From contig NZ_RCZJ01000004.1 of assembly GCF_006438845.1 (NCBI RefSeq), positions 273,867 through 337,866 of the forward strand: DNA of 64,000 bases, read 5' to 3'. This stretch comes from Variovorax ginsengisoli (lineage in GTDB: Bacteria; Pseudomonadota; Gammaproteobacteria; Burkholderiales; Burkholderiaceae_C). The translations under genes were made by a program, and so were the position numbers. Shown here in pieces: positions 37,594 to 46,450 of the stretch. The notes beneath the pieces are model-generated. The model was not told the DNA's origin. It did not search any database and saw only the letters and a list, made by a program, of their open reading frames with translations. The first letter of the stretch is position 1; each line of letters opens with the position of its first letter.

Positions 37594-38184
37594 ATGCCGC
37601 TGCACCGCGCGCTACGTCCTGCGCTGGCCATCTTGGCGGGCGCCCTAGCGCTCCCCGTCCTGGCCACGCCCGTCACCTACACGCTCGATTCCGACCACAC
37701 CTATCCGAGCTTTGAAGCCGACCATGGTGGTCTGTCGACCTGGCGCGGCAAGTTCAACAAGACCGCCGGCACCGTGGTGCTCGACCGCGCCGCGCAGCAA
37801 GGGACCGTCGACTTGGTGATCCAGATCGACTCCATTGACTTCGGGCACGAGGAAATGAACAAGCATGCCAAAGCGGCCGACATGTTCGACGCAGCGAAAT
37901 ACCCGGTCGCGAGCTACAAGGGCCGCATTTCTCGATTCCGTAACGGAGCACCGGCCGAAGTCCAGGGCGACCTGACTTTGCGTGGTGTGTCGCGTCCAGT
38001 GGAATTAAAGATCGAGCGCTTCAAGTGCGTTGATCCGCATCCCATGAACAAGGTTGAGACCTGCGGCGCTGACGTCCACGGCCGCTTCAGTCGACGTGAC
38101 TTCGGGCTGAATTTCGCGCTCGACATGGGCTTCAGTCCGGAAGTCCTGCTGCGCATCCAGGTCGAGGCGCTGAAGGCGCCTTGA
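37594..38184 (+). CDS. YceI family periplasmic lipid-binding protein
   Basis: 196 residues with a signal peptide (LRPALAILAGALALPVLA, cut about residue 24). YceI beta-barrel features are VTYTLDSDHTYPSFEADHGG, RGKFNKTAGTVVLDRAA, HAKAADMFDAAKYPVASYKG, GDLTLRGVSRPVELKIERF and GRFSRRDFGLNFALDMGFS. Members bind isoprenoid lipids such as polyprenyl quinones in the periplasm. GGAG ribosome-binding site upstream. Isolated: no cytochrome b561 gene follows. Confidence 0.93.
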   Translation: MPLHRALRPALAILAGALALPVLATPVTYTLDSDHTYPSFEADHGGLSTWRGKFNKTAGTVVLDRAAQQGTVDLVIQIDSIDFGHEEMNKHAKAADMFDAAKYPVASYKGRISRFRNGAPAEVQGDLTLRGVSRPVELKIERFKCVDPHPMNKVETCGADVHGRFSRRDFGLNFALDMGFSPEVLLRIQVEALKAP

Positions 38185-38685
38185 GAGGCTTGCATCGCAG
38201 CCTTCAGGTTGGTCGACCTCGCGCTTGCAGTATTCTGCAGCGCTCAGCCGCTAAGGTCGATGCACCAAAGCGGCGCTCGGGCCATCTTCGATGCAGGGCT
38301 TTTCGGGGTGCGGCCATCCCTGCTCTATGACTTAGCTCTGCTTCCGTTGGCCTTCCATCGCCTGCCCTCGGGAACCGCTCATCGATCTTGAAGGGTGCAA
38401 GCGGAACTTTGACTGTTCGTCACGGCGACTGCAAAACTCCTTCTGGTGGTACACGTCGCCCCGGCGAGCCGTCGGACTCCGACGTAGAGTTTGATCTTCA
38501 CCACCCGGGCCGCTCCCGCAAGGAGCGCGAAACAATCACCGCGCTTCATAACGCGTGCGAGACGACGGGCCCGGCAGCCGCAGCGGCGGTGACATAGACG
38601 ACGCCTGCATGCCGACGTCCGCGCACGTGCCAGCGGGCGGCCCCAGGGGGCGGCACTGCCGTCCTCTTAAGGACGCGACGACCCG

Positions 38686-38994
38686 ACCGCGGGCGACCCG
38701 CCGATCCTCGCCGTCAACGACCTCACAGCCTCCTTTCTGACGCAGGGCAATTGGCGGCCGCTGGTTTGCGGCGTGTCCTTCGACGTGCATGCCCGCGAGA
38801 TGGTCGCCATCGTCGGCGGATCGGGCTCGGGCAAGAGCATGACGGCGCTGTCGATCATGCAGCTGCTGGCCGCCGAAACGAGCCGCGTCACGGGCAGCAT
38901 CCGCCTTGGCGGGCGCGAACTGGGTTCGGCGACGAGGCGATGGGCCGGGTTCGCGGAAACGAGATCGCGATGATCTTCCCGGAGCCGCGTGTGT
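38686..38994 (+). pseudogene. oligopeptide-type ABC transporter ATPase fragment
   Basis: The N-terminal third of a DppD/OppD-like ATPase: PPILAVNDLTASFLTQGNW, Walker A in VAIVGGSGSGKSMTALSIMQ, then a one-base shift near 38930, after which the frame continues with GRVRGNEIAMIFPEP. The family Q-loop is normally IFQEP, so the Gln is also lost. No signature or Walker B follows. Clearly dead. Confidence 0.8.
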
Positions 38995-39245
38995 TGGTGT
39001 ACTGCTGGACAGGTAGGCAAATCGGCACTGCGACCACCGCCTGTTCATTTGATCGAATGCCTCGACGCTCACCCACGGGGCGCGGATGCTGGAGGAAGCG
39101 TTACGCCCAACCTGGCTCATGCGCGCGCATGTGATGTGCCGACGCGCCGCACGTCAGTTTTGGGCCGGTCACGCCGACGACGCAAAACGCACCCCTCCCA
39201 AAAGCGCCCGGAGACTTGTGTTTCCGCATACTGGCGTTTGTTGGG

Positions 39246-39488
39246 TCACGTCTGCTTGTCGGCGTACCACGCGTCAACCGCTGCATCAGCCCGCTTCCGC
39301 GCGGGCGTCATGACGAGGCTGCGCGCCGTGAACGGCGACTTGTTTCCCCGCACACCTGGCGCACTGGAGCGGATACGCTGCGCGAGGTCGTCAAGATAGG
39401 TCCGCCCGGTCTTGCTGAAGAGCGAGGCCTCCTCCTCTGTGATCTCGAGGAAAAACCAGCTGCCGTGCTCGCCGTCCAGAGCGATCAT
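39246..39488 (-). CDS. small protein, unknown
   Basis: 80 residues from an ATG with an excellent AGGAGGAG ribosome-binding site six bases upstream. Begins MIALDGEHGSWFFLEITEEE, continues with TYLDDLAQRIRSSAPGVRG and ends DAAVDAWYADKQT. Soluble, mixed charge. No family recognised. The strong ribosome-binding site is the main reason for calling it. Confidence 0.6.
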   Translation of the reverse strand: MIALDGEHGSWFFLEITEEEASLFSKTGRTYLDDLAQRIRSSAPGVRGNKSPFTARSLVMTPARKRADAAVDAWYADKQT

Positions 39489-39677
39489 TTCAATCTCCTC
39501 CTGATGCACGAGACGCATCCGTCACTTGCATCAAGTGGAGCCGCGACGCTAACGAGACAGCATGGCCAAGAGTGACCCAGCTACCCAGTGCCAAGGATGA
39601 CGGAGTCACGCGCAGCGTCGAGAGCCTCGTGCCCACTTCAAGCCACCTGAAGGCTCGGGTCATTGCCAGCGAGGCAA

Positions 39678-39842
39678 TCAGTCGTGGTCGTCTGGATGCG
39701 GGGAGTTCTGCGCCTTCTCAGAGGCAACGGTTCCCTCTTCAGCGTGCACTTCAGCAACGCGGGCCTGCGCTTCGATACGAGCTTGCTCGAGCAAAGCCTC
39801 TTCCTCTTCCGGTGTGGCTGCGGGCGCTGTGGGCTGGTTCAT
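39678..39842 (-). CDS. 54-residue acidic protein, unknown
   Basis: Reads MNQPTAPAATPEEEEALLEQ and continues as one long amphipathic helix (ARIEAQARVAEVHAEEG) before a hydrophilic tail HPDDHD. An AAGGA lies about 12 bases upstream of the ATG. The regular helix pattern suggests a real coding sequence. Function unknown. Confidence 0.5.
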   Translation of the reverse strand: MNQPTAPAATPEEEEALLEQARIEAQARVAEVHAEEGTVASEKAQNSPHPDDHD

Positions 39843-39996
39843 CGTTCAGGGTTCCTTGGTTGAGCGGGAGCGTAGCGCCGCACGCAGGCGCGCGCCTGTA
39901 GGCTTTTGGCGCGCGATGCCCAAGGTCCGCGGCACAGATTCCGTTGCGTTCGCAGACTCAGCGGGTTTAATTTCGTTGGTCGAAGGGGTCGGGCTG

Positions 39997-40197
39997 TCAT
40001 GGATCGCAGACGACTGGATTGATCGCGGCGAGTACGCGTCCGTGGGTCAACGGCGTGTCGTGCGAGGGCGCCCCGATGGCGTCGGCCAGCGCGTTGACGA
40101 CTGCCGCACCGGCCAGTCCTCGCAGCTTCGGCCGCACCGAGGAAAGCCTGCCTGGGGCGGTCGAGATCTCCACGTAGATCGAGCGCGGATCATCTGA
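39997..40197 (-). pseudogene. possible C-terminal fragment of a molybdopterin dehydrogenase
   Basis: The frame SVRPKLRGLAGAAVVNALAD followed by TPLTHGRVLAAI resembles the last 40 residues of xanthine-dehydrogenase-type large subunits, where an ANAxADAxG helix precedes LPLTPERVLAAL. There is no cofactor-binding part. Assignment rests on a short similarity recalled from the family. Confidence 0.35.
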
Positions 40198-40591
40198 GAA
40201 ACGATGAACCGATCGCGCCCGCAAGTTATCCCGCAGCACCGAATGAAGCGGGGGCGATGTTTCTGCGATGCCGAGCGGTCCGCCACGGCGAATTCCGTGG
40301 CGCGGCCACCGCCCATCGGCAGCGCCGATCTGGCGCGCCAAAATCGACGATCGCCACCACGGGAGTGGTTTTCCTACGCCTGAAACGCAGGGTCCGCGCG
40401 TTTTCACACAGCGTCGGCCCCAGGCAGTCCTAGCGTCCGCTGCAAAGCGGCCATCGACGGTGACGTCGTTCGCAGCAACATCTTTCGCCCGTCACCTTCT
40501 CGTTGGTAAGGGGGACAGCGTTCATGTATCCGCTTTCGGCAAGCCATTTTCGTTCAGGCCGCACACACTGCGATCTCATCCGGAGTTCGGC

Positions 40592-40800
40592 ATGGGTGTG
40601 TTAGCAGGGAAGATCGTCATCATTACAGGTGCAAGCTCTGGCATAGGGGAAGCAGCAGCCCTGATGTTCGCCAGAGAGGGCGCAGCGCTCGTCTTGGGCG
40701 CAAGGCGAAAAAGTGAACTGCAAGCCCTCGGTTCATGCATTGGCGCAGGTCTGGTTGCTCTTGCGCTTGAGCGCTTTGGCCGGCTCGCATGCGTGCAGCA
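40592..40800 (+). pseudogene. truncated short-chain dehydrogenase fragment
   Basis: [20 protein letters not shown] gives the SDR nucleotide-binding TGASSGIG motif, and [19 protein letters not shown] follows. After an in-frame loss of roughly 20 residues comes [13 protein letters not shown], normally followed by the NNAG motif. The match then stops where the SWIB gene begins on the other strand. Catalytic S-Y-K residues are absent, so it is dead. Confidence 0.8.
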
Positions 40801-40806
40801 CGCTCT

Positions 40807-41064
40807 TCAGGTCAGGTGCTTCCCGACGAGACCCGACATTTCGAACATTGTGACCTCGGGCTTGCCCATCACCGCTTGAAGCTTCGCATCACAAAGGATG
40901 TTGCGCTTGTTCGCTGGGTTCTGGAGATTGTTCAGCTTGATGTAGTCCCAGAGCAGTTTGGTGACCTCGGTTCGAGGCTGGGGTGCGGAACCTATGACAG
41001 CCGCGAGCTCGGCGCTGGGTGTCAGGGGGCGCGTGAACGCAGTTTGCTTCTTGGCAGGGGTCAT
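40807..41064 (-). CDS. SWIB/MDM2 domain protein
   Basis: 85 residues that consist almost only of a SWIB domain: [17 protein letters not shown] start, then [36 protein letters not shown] and [17 protein letters not shown] domains are known from eukaryotic chromatin remodellers and occur as small stand-alone proteins in Chlamydiae and several Burkholderiales, with a suspected DNA- or protein-binding role. GAGAGAA ribosome-binding site. Intact despite the decayed surroundings. Confidence 0.88.
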   Translation of the reverse strand: MTPAKKQTAFTRPLTPSAELAAVIGSAPQPRTEVTKLLWDYIKLNNLQNPANKRNILCDAKLQAVMGKPEVTMFEMSGLVGKHLT

Positions 41065-41263
41065 GTTTCTCTCGCAAAGCGGCGGATTCTACGAGCGCTC
41101 TCCAAAAGGTCTTGCTGGGCGCAGATCCAAACGGCGGGTGTAGGGCGAGCCCGTCGGTCAGTTCTTGGCCACTTGCAAGGCTGGCATGACGGTCCGCTGT
41201 TCACCGGATGCAGTCCCCGCCCTCGTGGCGGACCTGGATACGGTGCGTTGCCGATCGCTAGGC

Positions 41264-42478
41264 CTAAGGCCCTTGCAGAACCCTGCCGTCGGTCCGCAGC
41301 CCTTCAATGCGCTCAGCCTGCACGCCGAGCGTCGAGAGCACCTGCTCAGTGTGCTCGCCCTTAAGCGGTGCCCGCGCGTTGACGTTGGCTGGTGTTTTTC
41401 CGAACCGGATCGGGAAGTTCAATGTGCGGAGCGTCCCAACCACCTCGTCTTGATAGTCGACGAATACCTCGTTGTGTATGGCCTGTGGGTCGGCCATGAG
41501 CTCATCGACCGTGTTCACACGCGACATCGGAACGCTGTTCGCAACGGCAACCTCCATGATCTCCGCAGTGGTGAGGTTCTGCGCGCCCTTCTCCATCTCT
41601 GACCACATTGCAGCCACATTTGTCAGCCGTTCCGACGGACTTGAGAAGCGCGAGTCTGAAATGAGATCTTCGCGCCGAAATGCGCGCGCGCACCCCTCCC
41701 AATGCGCGTTGGTATGGATGTAGCCCATCACGTACCCATCCTTGGCGCTCACCGCGCGGAAGATGGGGCGCGCCGGGTAGTGGGGCAGTCCCGCGCCAAC
41801 GAAAGTGCGGTTGTGAGTATCGAGGCCAGGAATCATGAAGGCCGAGTAGGCATCGAGAAGTGACACAGAAACCTTCTGACCCTCTCCCGTCCGGGCTCGA
41901 TGAAGCAGGGCGGCCAAGATGCCGTTGCAAACCGTCACCGCTGCAATCTTGTCGACGACTGCGTTTCGCACTGGCTCGGGAACCCTTTCTTCACCCTGCG
42001 TCCACATATTGCCCGTCATCGCCTGAAGCACTTGGTCATAGGCAGGCCTGCCCACATACGGCCCGCTTTCACCGAAGCCAGTGACACTCGCATAGATGAC
42101 TTCCGGGGCGAGAGAGCGAACGCTTTCATAGTCAAGTCCCAGCCGCTTCATGACACCAGGCCGGAAGTTCTCCAGCACGACGTCTGCAGACCGGACCAGA
42201 TCCTGGCAGATCGCCAATCCCTCCGGAGATTTCATGTCCAGCGAGATGCTCTTCTTGCCGCGGTTGTTCTGTGCGAACAGCGCGCCAAGACCGGCGTGGT
42301 GCGGCCGAACAGCGCGCAAGCCATCGCCTTCGATGCCTTCGACCTTTATGACTTCAGCCCCCATGTCGGCAAGCATCTGCCCGCAGTAGGGGCCTGCCAC
42401 CATGGCGGCGAATTCGATGACGCGAATGCCGTGGCAGGGGCCGACGACTTGGGATTCGTTGCTGATGCTCATGTTCAC
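41264..42478 (-). CDS. CaiB/BaiF CoA-transferase, last gene of the meta-cleavage operon
   Basis: 404 residues from GTG 42478 (ATG at 42472 also possible). Signatures are GIRVIEFAAMVAGPYCGQML, DMGAEVIKVEGIEGDGLRAV, NNRGKKSISLDMKSPEG and RNAVVDKIAAVTVCNGILAA with the catalytic Asp in VVDKIA. It is closely similar along its length to the product of 58636-59799. Likely exchanges CoA between an aromatic or alicyclic acid and an acyl-CoA of the pathway. Six bases separate it from the acyl-CoA dehydrogenase gene. Confidence 0.93.
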   Translation of the reverse strand: MNMSISNESQVVGPCHGIRVIEFAAMVAGPYCGQMLADMGAEVIKVEGIEGDGLRAVRPHHAGLGALFAQNNRGKKSISLDMKSPEGLAICQDLVRSADVVLENFRPGVMKRLGLDYESVRSLAPEVIYASVTGFGESGPYVGRPAYDQVLQAMTGNMWTQGEERVPEPVRNAVVDKIAAVTVCNGILAALLHRARTGEGQKVSVSLLDAYSAFMIPGLDTHNRTFVGAGLPHYPARPIFRAVSAKDGYVMGYIHTNAHWEGCARAFRREDLISDSRFSSPSERLTNVAAMWSEMEKGAQNLTTAEIMEVAVANSVPMSRVNTVDELMADPQAIHNEVFVDYQDEVVGTLRTLNFPIRFGKTPANVNARAPLKGEHTEQVLSTLGVQAERIEGLRTDGRVLQGP

Positions 42479-42484
42479 TCCAAT

Positions 42485-43657
42485 TCAGCGAAGGCCATCG
42501 GCCCGGCCAATGATTTCCTTCATGATTTCCGTGGTGCCGCCGACGATGCGGCTGACCCGCGCATCGGCATACGCGCGCGCGATCGGGAACTCGCGCATCC
42601 ATCCGTAACCGCCATGTAGTTGGAGGCAGCGATCCGTGACTCGCCCTTGCAGTTCGGTCGCCCACCACTTGGCCATGGCCGCCTGCTCGCCGGTAAGGTC
42701 GCCACGCATCAAGCCTTCGATGCAGCGGTCGATGAAGGTCTGCCCGATCTCGATTTCGGTGCGCAGCTCGGCCAGCACCATGCGAGTGTTTTGGTAGGCC
42801 GCCACGGGCTTGCCGAACACCATCCGTTCTTTCACATAGGAAATGGTCCACTCGAGCGCCGCGCGAGATGCCGCGATGGCGTTGTTGCCGATCGCCAGCC
42901 GCTCCTGCGGCAAGTTGGACATCATGTATTGAAAGCCTTCGCCCTCGACGCCGAGAAGATTGGCCACCGGCACCTGCGCATCGTTGAAGAACAGCTCTGC
43001 CGTGTCCTGTGCATGCAATCCGAGCTTGTCGAGCTTTCGGCCGCGTTCGAAGCCCGGCGTTCCTCGCTCGACCACGAGCAAGCTGATGCCTGCCTTCCGT
43101 GCCGCCGGATCGGTCTTGACAGCCGTGATGACGAGGTCGCTATTGATCCCGTTCGAGATAAAGGTTTTGGCACCGTTGACAAGGTACGTCTCTCCGTGTC
43201 GCGCCGCCGTGGTCCGCAGCGCCGCCAAGTCAGAGCCGCCACCAGGCTCGGTCATTCCGAGCGCAAGCAGAAGTTCGCCCTTGGCGACGCCGGGCAGCCA
43301 ACGCTGCTTCTGCTCGGGGGTCGCATACCGCAAGAGGTACGGGAGGCAGACGTTGCTGATGTTCCCGATCCCCGACAAAAAGCCAGTGACGCCCGCCGCG
43401 AGACATTCCTCCGCCAGGACCACGCTGAAGCGGAAGTCCTCGACACCGGCTCCGCCGTATTCCGCAGGTACGCTCATCGCAAGGAATCCACCGGTTGCCG
43501 CCGCCTTGAAGACCTCGCGAGGAACCATGCGCTCCTCCTCCCATTGCAAATAATGGGGGATCACGTCACGCGCCAAGAAGCGCCGGAGGCTGTCGCGGTA
43601 AGTATCGTGCTCCTCGTTGAAGAGGGTGCGACGCAGTTGCAGAGCGGATTCAGTCAT
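42485..43657 (-). CDS. acyl-CoA dehydrogenase (long-chain/isovaleryl type)
   Basis: 390 residues. FAD-binding acyl-CoA oxidation to the 2-enoyl-CoA, electrons to ETF. Motifs are MTEPGGGSDLAALRTTA, FISNGINSDLVITAVK, the FAD segment QLHGGYGWMREFPIARAYAD and the ending RIVGGTTEIMKEIIGRADGL. The GGTTEIM end lacks the YEGT glutamate position, as in long-chain and isovaleryl enzymes where the base lies elsewhere. Start overlaps the amidohydrolase stop by eight bases. Confidence 0.93.
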   Translation of the reverse strand: MTESALQLRRTLFNEEHDTYRDSLRRFLARDVIPHYLQWEEERMVPREVFKAAATGGFLAMSVPAEYGGAGVEDFRFSVVLAEECLAAGVTGFLSGIGNISNVCLPYLLRYATPEQKQRWLPGVAKGELLLALGMTEPGGGSDLAALRTTAARHGETYLVNGAKTFISNGINSDLVITAVKTDPAARKAGISLLVVERGTPGFERGRKLDKLGLHAQDTAELFFNDAQVPVANLLGVEGEGFQYMMSNLPQERLAIGNNAIAASRAALEWTISYVKERMVFGKPVAAYQNTRMVLAELRTEIEIGQTFIDRCIEGLMRGDLTGEQAAMAKWWATELQGRVTDRCLQLHGGYGWMREFPIARAYADARVSRIVGGTTEIMKEIIGRADGLR

Positions 43658-44699
43658 TCGGGCGCTTTTCGTGGGAAGCAGGCGCGCCAATGCCCAGCCA
43701 GCGGAGGGCATTCGTGCGCGCGACGAGATCGAGCGTTTCCTCGTCGAGCTCACACTCGTCAAGACGACCACAAGGGTCGGTCTCCATGATCGCGAAGGGG
43801 TAATCGGTTCCGACCATGACCTGGGTACGCCCGAACACTCGCAACAGTTGCGCCGTCGAATGCCGGTCATAGACCAGGTTGTCGACATAGAAGGCCTGCG
43901 CCGCCTCGGCAGGCGATACCGCCATGGTCTTGCGGAGCGCTGGAAACGCGCGCCACGCCTGTTGGAGCCGCGGCAGCAGCGCGTGCAGCGATCCGCCGCC
44001 ATGGCTCAAGGCGATGCGCAGCCGTGGGTAGCGCATCAGCGTGCCGGCGGTCAGCAGCGATGCAGCCGCCAGGCCTGTTTCGCCCGGAAAAGCCAGTGCC
44101 TGCTCCAGCAGGGGCGGGCCCACGAGCCGGTTCTTGCCCGCCGGGCGGAGCGGATGCACGAACACGGCCGCCCCGAGCGCTTGCGCTGCTTCGAAAAAGG
44201 GGTCATACCGAGCGTCACCGATGACGACGTCGTTGATGTTGGTGCCAATTTCCACGCCCGCCAGGTGCAGCGTATTAACCGCGTATTCGAGTTCGCGGAT
44301 GGCGGCGTCCACATCCTGGAGCGGCACGGCGGCCAGCCCGCTGAAGCGCGCCGGATTGGCGGCCACCATGCCGGCTACCGACTCATTGAGGAAGCGGCAC
44401 ATCTCCCGCGCGTCGGCAGCGTCCAGCCAGTACGCCAGCAGTTCCGGCATGGGCGACAACACCTGCCGCTCGACACCCGTACCGTCCATGTCGGCCAGGC
44501 GGACGGCGGGCTCCCAGCATTGATGCGAAACGGTGCGGTAGATCTTGTCGTCCAGCATCACGTGCTGGTGGCACTCCTGCGCGGGCGCCATCGAAGGCCA
44601 GCGGGCCGAGATGGCCGAGCCGGCATAGCGTGGAAAGGTCTTGGGAACAAAGTGCGTGTGAACATCGACCGCCCCACAGGCACAAGAAACCAGCGTCAT
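43650..44699 (-). CDS. amidohydrolase-2 (ACMSD-like) family metal hydrolase/decarboxylase
   Basis: 349 residues. TIM-barrel with the metal motif VDVHTHFVP near the N-terminus, ALSHGGGSLHALLPR (the central His) and VMVGTDYPFAIMETD (catalytic Asp). Relatives decarboxylate or hydrolyse aromatic or ring-fission acids, for example 2-amino-3-carboxymuconate semialdehyde or gamma-resorcylate. Directly after the extradiol dioxygenase (ATGA overlap), so action on a ring-cleavage or carboxylated intermediate is plausible. Confidence 0.88.
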   Translation of the reverse strand: MTLVSCACGAVDVHTHFVPKTFPRYAGSAISARWPSMAPAQECHQHVMLDDKIYRTVSHQCWEPAVRLADMDGTGVERQVLSPMPELLAYWLDAADAREMCRFLNESVAGMVAANPARFSGLAAVPLQDVDAAIRELEYAVNTLHLAGVEIGTNINDVVIGDARYDPFFEAAQALGAAVFVHPLRPAGKNRLVGPPLLEQALAFPGETGLAAASLLTAGTLMRYPRLRIALSHGGGSLHALLPRLQQAWRAFPALRKTMAVSPAEAAQAFYVDNLVYDRHSTAQLLRVFGRTQVMVGTDYPFAIMETDPCGRLDECELDEETLDLVARTNALRWLGIGAPASHEKRPND

Positions 44700-45616
44700 G
44701 GTTGCGCAGCTTCCACGGCCCCGCCCTTGCCGGTCGCCGGCAACGGTGCGCTGCCCCACGAATCCAGGATCTCCATGGAGAAGGGCAGCTGGCGTGCCTC
44801 ACGGGCGCCATCTTCGGCAAACTCCTCCATGCCGAAGCTGTATTCCACCGTCATACCGTCCGGGTCCAGGAAGTAAAGAAAGATGGAATTGGAGATGTCG
44901 TGACGGCCGGGACCGAACACGATTTCGACGCCCGCCTTGCGCATGCGGTAAATGGCGCGGCCCACGTCGTCCACGTCCGTCACCATGAAATTGACATGGT
45001 GCAAGCGATCGAACTCCGCCCGCGCCACTGCGAAGGAATGGTGGTAGGGGTTGGGGAAGCAGCGCAGGAACCACGTGTGCGTGCCGAACTGGTCGGACAT
45101 GCGGAAGTTCAGCTTCTCCAGGAGCGTCGCGAGCACGGCTTCGGGGTTGCGCATGCCAACAACCACATGACCGAGGCGTTCTATCTTGGCGACGGTCGGC
45201 TGCCACTCACCGCCAGACTCCATCTGCGCATAGAACTCGAACAGCAATTCGCAATCTGGGATGCGGAATCGCAAGGTCGGGCCTTGGCGCAGTGTCCCGC
45301 ACTCCTGAGGGGCGGCCCAAACGGGCTGGTAGCCGAGCTCGGTGAGCCATCCGTGCGCATGCGCCAAGTCCTGCGCAGACTCCAGCTGGAATGCCATGCG
45401 CTTCAAGCCGGGCTGGGCGGCCTTGTACAACACGACGTCGTGGTGATCCGTGCCGCAACGCAGGAACGCTATCTCATCGCCGTCCCGTTCTTGCAGGGTG
45501 AGGCCGACCAGGTCGCGGTAGAACGCGATCGAACGATCGAGATCTGTGACGGCGAGTGCCACGTAGCCGGGTTTGCGGTAACGGAATGGAACAGGGGAGG
45601 CGTTGTTGTGGGACAT
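44696..45616 (-). CDS. type I extradiol (meta-cleavage) dioxygenase, VOC superfamily
   Basis: 306 residues, two VOC modules as in BphC/HsaC. Fe(II) ligands by alignment are H150 (LGHVVVG), H207 (LHHVNFM) and E258 (TVEYSFG); the second-sphere His is in NPYHHSFA. It opens a catechol ring next to the hydroxyls. The internal FDRLHHVNFMVTDVDDVGRA is typical of biphenyl- and steroid-type enzymes. The downstream C-C hydrolase piece at 63851-64000 is a fitting next step. Confidence 0.92.
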   Translation of the reverse strand: MSHNNASPVPFRYRKPGYVALAVTDLDRSIAFYRDLVGLTLQERDGDEIAFLRCGTDHHDVVLYKAAQPGLKRMAFQLESAQDLAHAHGWLTELGYQPVWAAPQECGTLRQGPTLRFRIPDCELLFEFYAQMESGGEWQPTVAKIERLGHVVVGMRNPEAVLATLLEKLNFRMSDQFGTHTWFLRCFPNPYHHSFAVARAEFDRLHHVNFMVTDVDDVGRAIYRMRKAGVEIVFGPGRHDISNSIFLYFLDPDGMTVEYSFGMEEFAEDGAREARQLPFSMEILDSWGSAPLPATGKGGAVEAAQP

Positions 45617-45646
45617 ACCGGAAGTTGCTGGGTTGGACAGAGAGGG

Positions 45647-46450
45647 TCAGGCCGGCTGCAAGCTGGACCCGCCGCACACCGAGATGCACTGCCCGGTGAC
45701 GTAGCTCGAAAGGTCGGTGGCGAGAAATTCCAGAGCGTTGGCGCAGTCCTCCGGCTCGCCCAGACGGCGCATTGGCAGCCTTTCCACGTCCTCGGCCGTG
45801 CCCAGACCGCGCTGCTCGTTGGTCTTGCGGATGCGCGCCGACAAAATGAGCCCGGGCGAAATGGCGTTGACGCGAATCCCGGAGGGCCCCAACTCCATGG
45901 CCAGATTGCGCGTGAAGTGGGTCACCGCGGCCTTGACCGAGCCGTAAATGGCCATCCGGCCGCCCTTCACGATATTGCGTGCGGTGCCCGATGACACATT
46001 GACGATCACGCCGGAACGTTGCTTCACCATGGTCGGAATCACGGCCTGGCAGCAGAAGATCGTCGTCATCAGGTTGACGTCCATCATCGTGCGGACGTCT
46101 TCCTCGGGAATGATCGAACCCTGGCTGCGTTCCACCGGCGTCACCAGGCCACCGGCGTTGTTCACGAGAATGTCGATGCGGCCGAACGCCTGCAGCGTTT
46201 GCTCCGCCAGGTCCAGCGCGGCTTGCCGCTGCGTCAGATCGCATTGCACGGCGATGGCCCGCCGGCCGAGTGCCTCGACCTCTTCGCGCACGGATCCCGA
46301 CGTCAGTTGTTCGCCATACTGCGCTGCGCCGTTCAGGTCGACGTCGGCGATGACCACGTCGGCCCCCAGGTGCGCGAGGCGCAATACGTAGGCGCGGCCG
46401 ATGCCGCGCGCGCCGCCGGTGACGATGGCGACTTTGCCTTGTAGTTTCAT
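45647..46450 (-). CDS. short-chain dehydrogenase/reductase
   Basis: 267 residues. NAD(P) motif TGGARGIG (residues 11-18), NNAGGLV, active-site VNVSSGTARNI with Ser, then YGSVKAAVTHF (YxxxK). The cofactor-specific Asp (VVIADVDL) suggests NAD. Ends GQCISVCGGSSLQPA. Its ATG overlaps the stop of the FAD dehydrogenase gene by four bases, so both probably act on the same ring alcohol or ketone. Confidence 0.92.
   Translation of the reverse strand: MKLQGKVAIVTGGARGIGRAYVLRLAHLGADVVIADVDLNGAAQYGEQLTSGSVREEVEALGRRAIAVQCDLTQRQAALDLAEQTLQAFGRIDILVNNAGGLVTPVERSQGSIIPEEDVRTMMDVNLMTTIFCCQAVIPTMVKQRSGVIVNVSSGTARNIVKGGRMAIYGSVKAAVTHFTRNLAMELGPSGIRVNAISPGLILSARIRKTNEQRGLGTAEDVERLPMRRLGEPEDCANALEFLATDLSSYVTGQCISVCGGSSLQPA

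Larger units (their letters stand above)
38185..40806. other. gene-decay zone with fragments and small genes
   Basis: Between the YceI and SWIB genes no full-sized gene is intact. The zone holds the remnants and small genes listed separately (38686-40800); the pieces from 38185 to 38685, 38995 to 39245 and 40198 to 40591 show nothing I can support. The mix of unrelated fragments on both strands suggests repeated insertion and deletion next to the mobile element. Confidence 0.55.

Noticed and set aside
24000..41263. Direct repeats marking attL and attR
   Set aside because: I compared the sequence left of the integrase with candidate right ends near 36.7, 37.5 and 41.1 kb by eye and found no convincing match; a computed self-comparison would decide.
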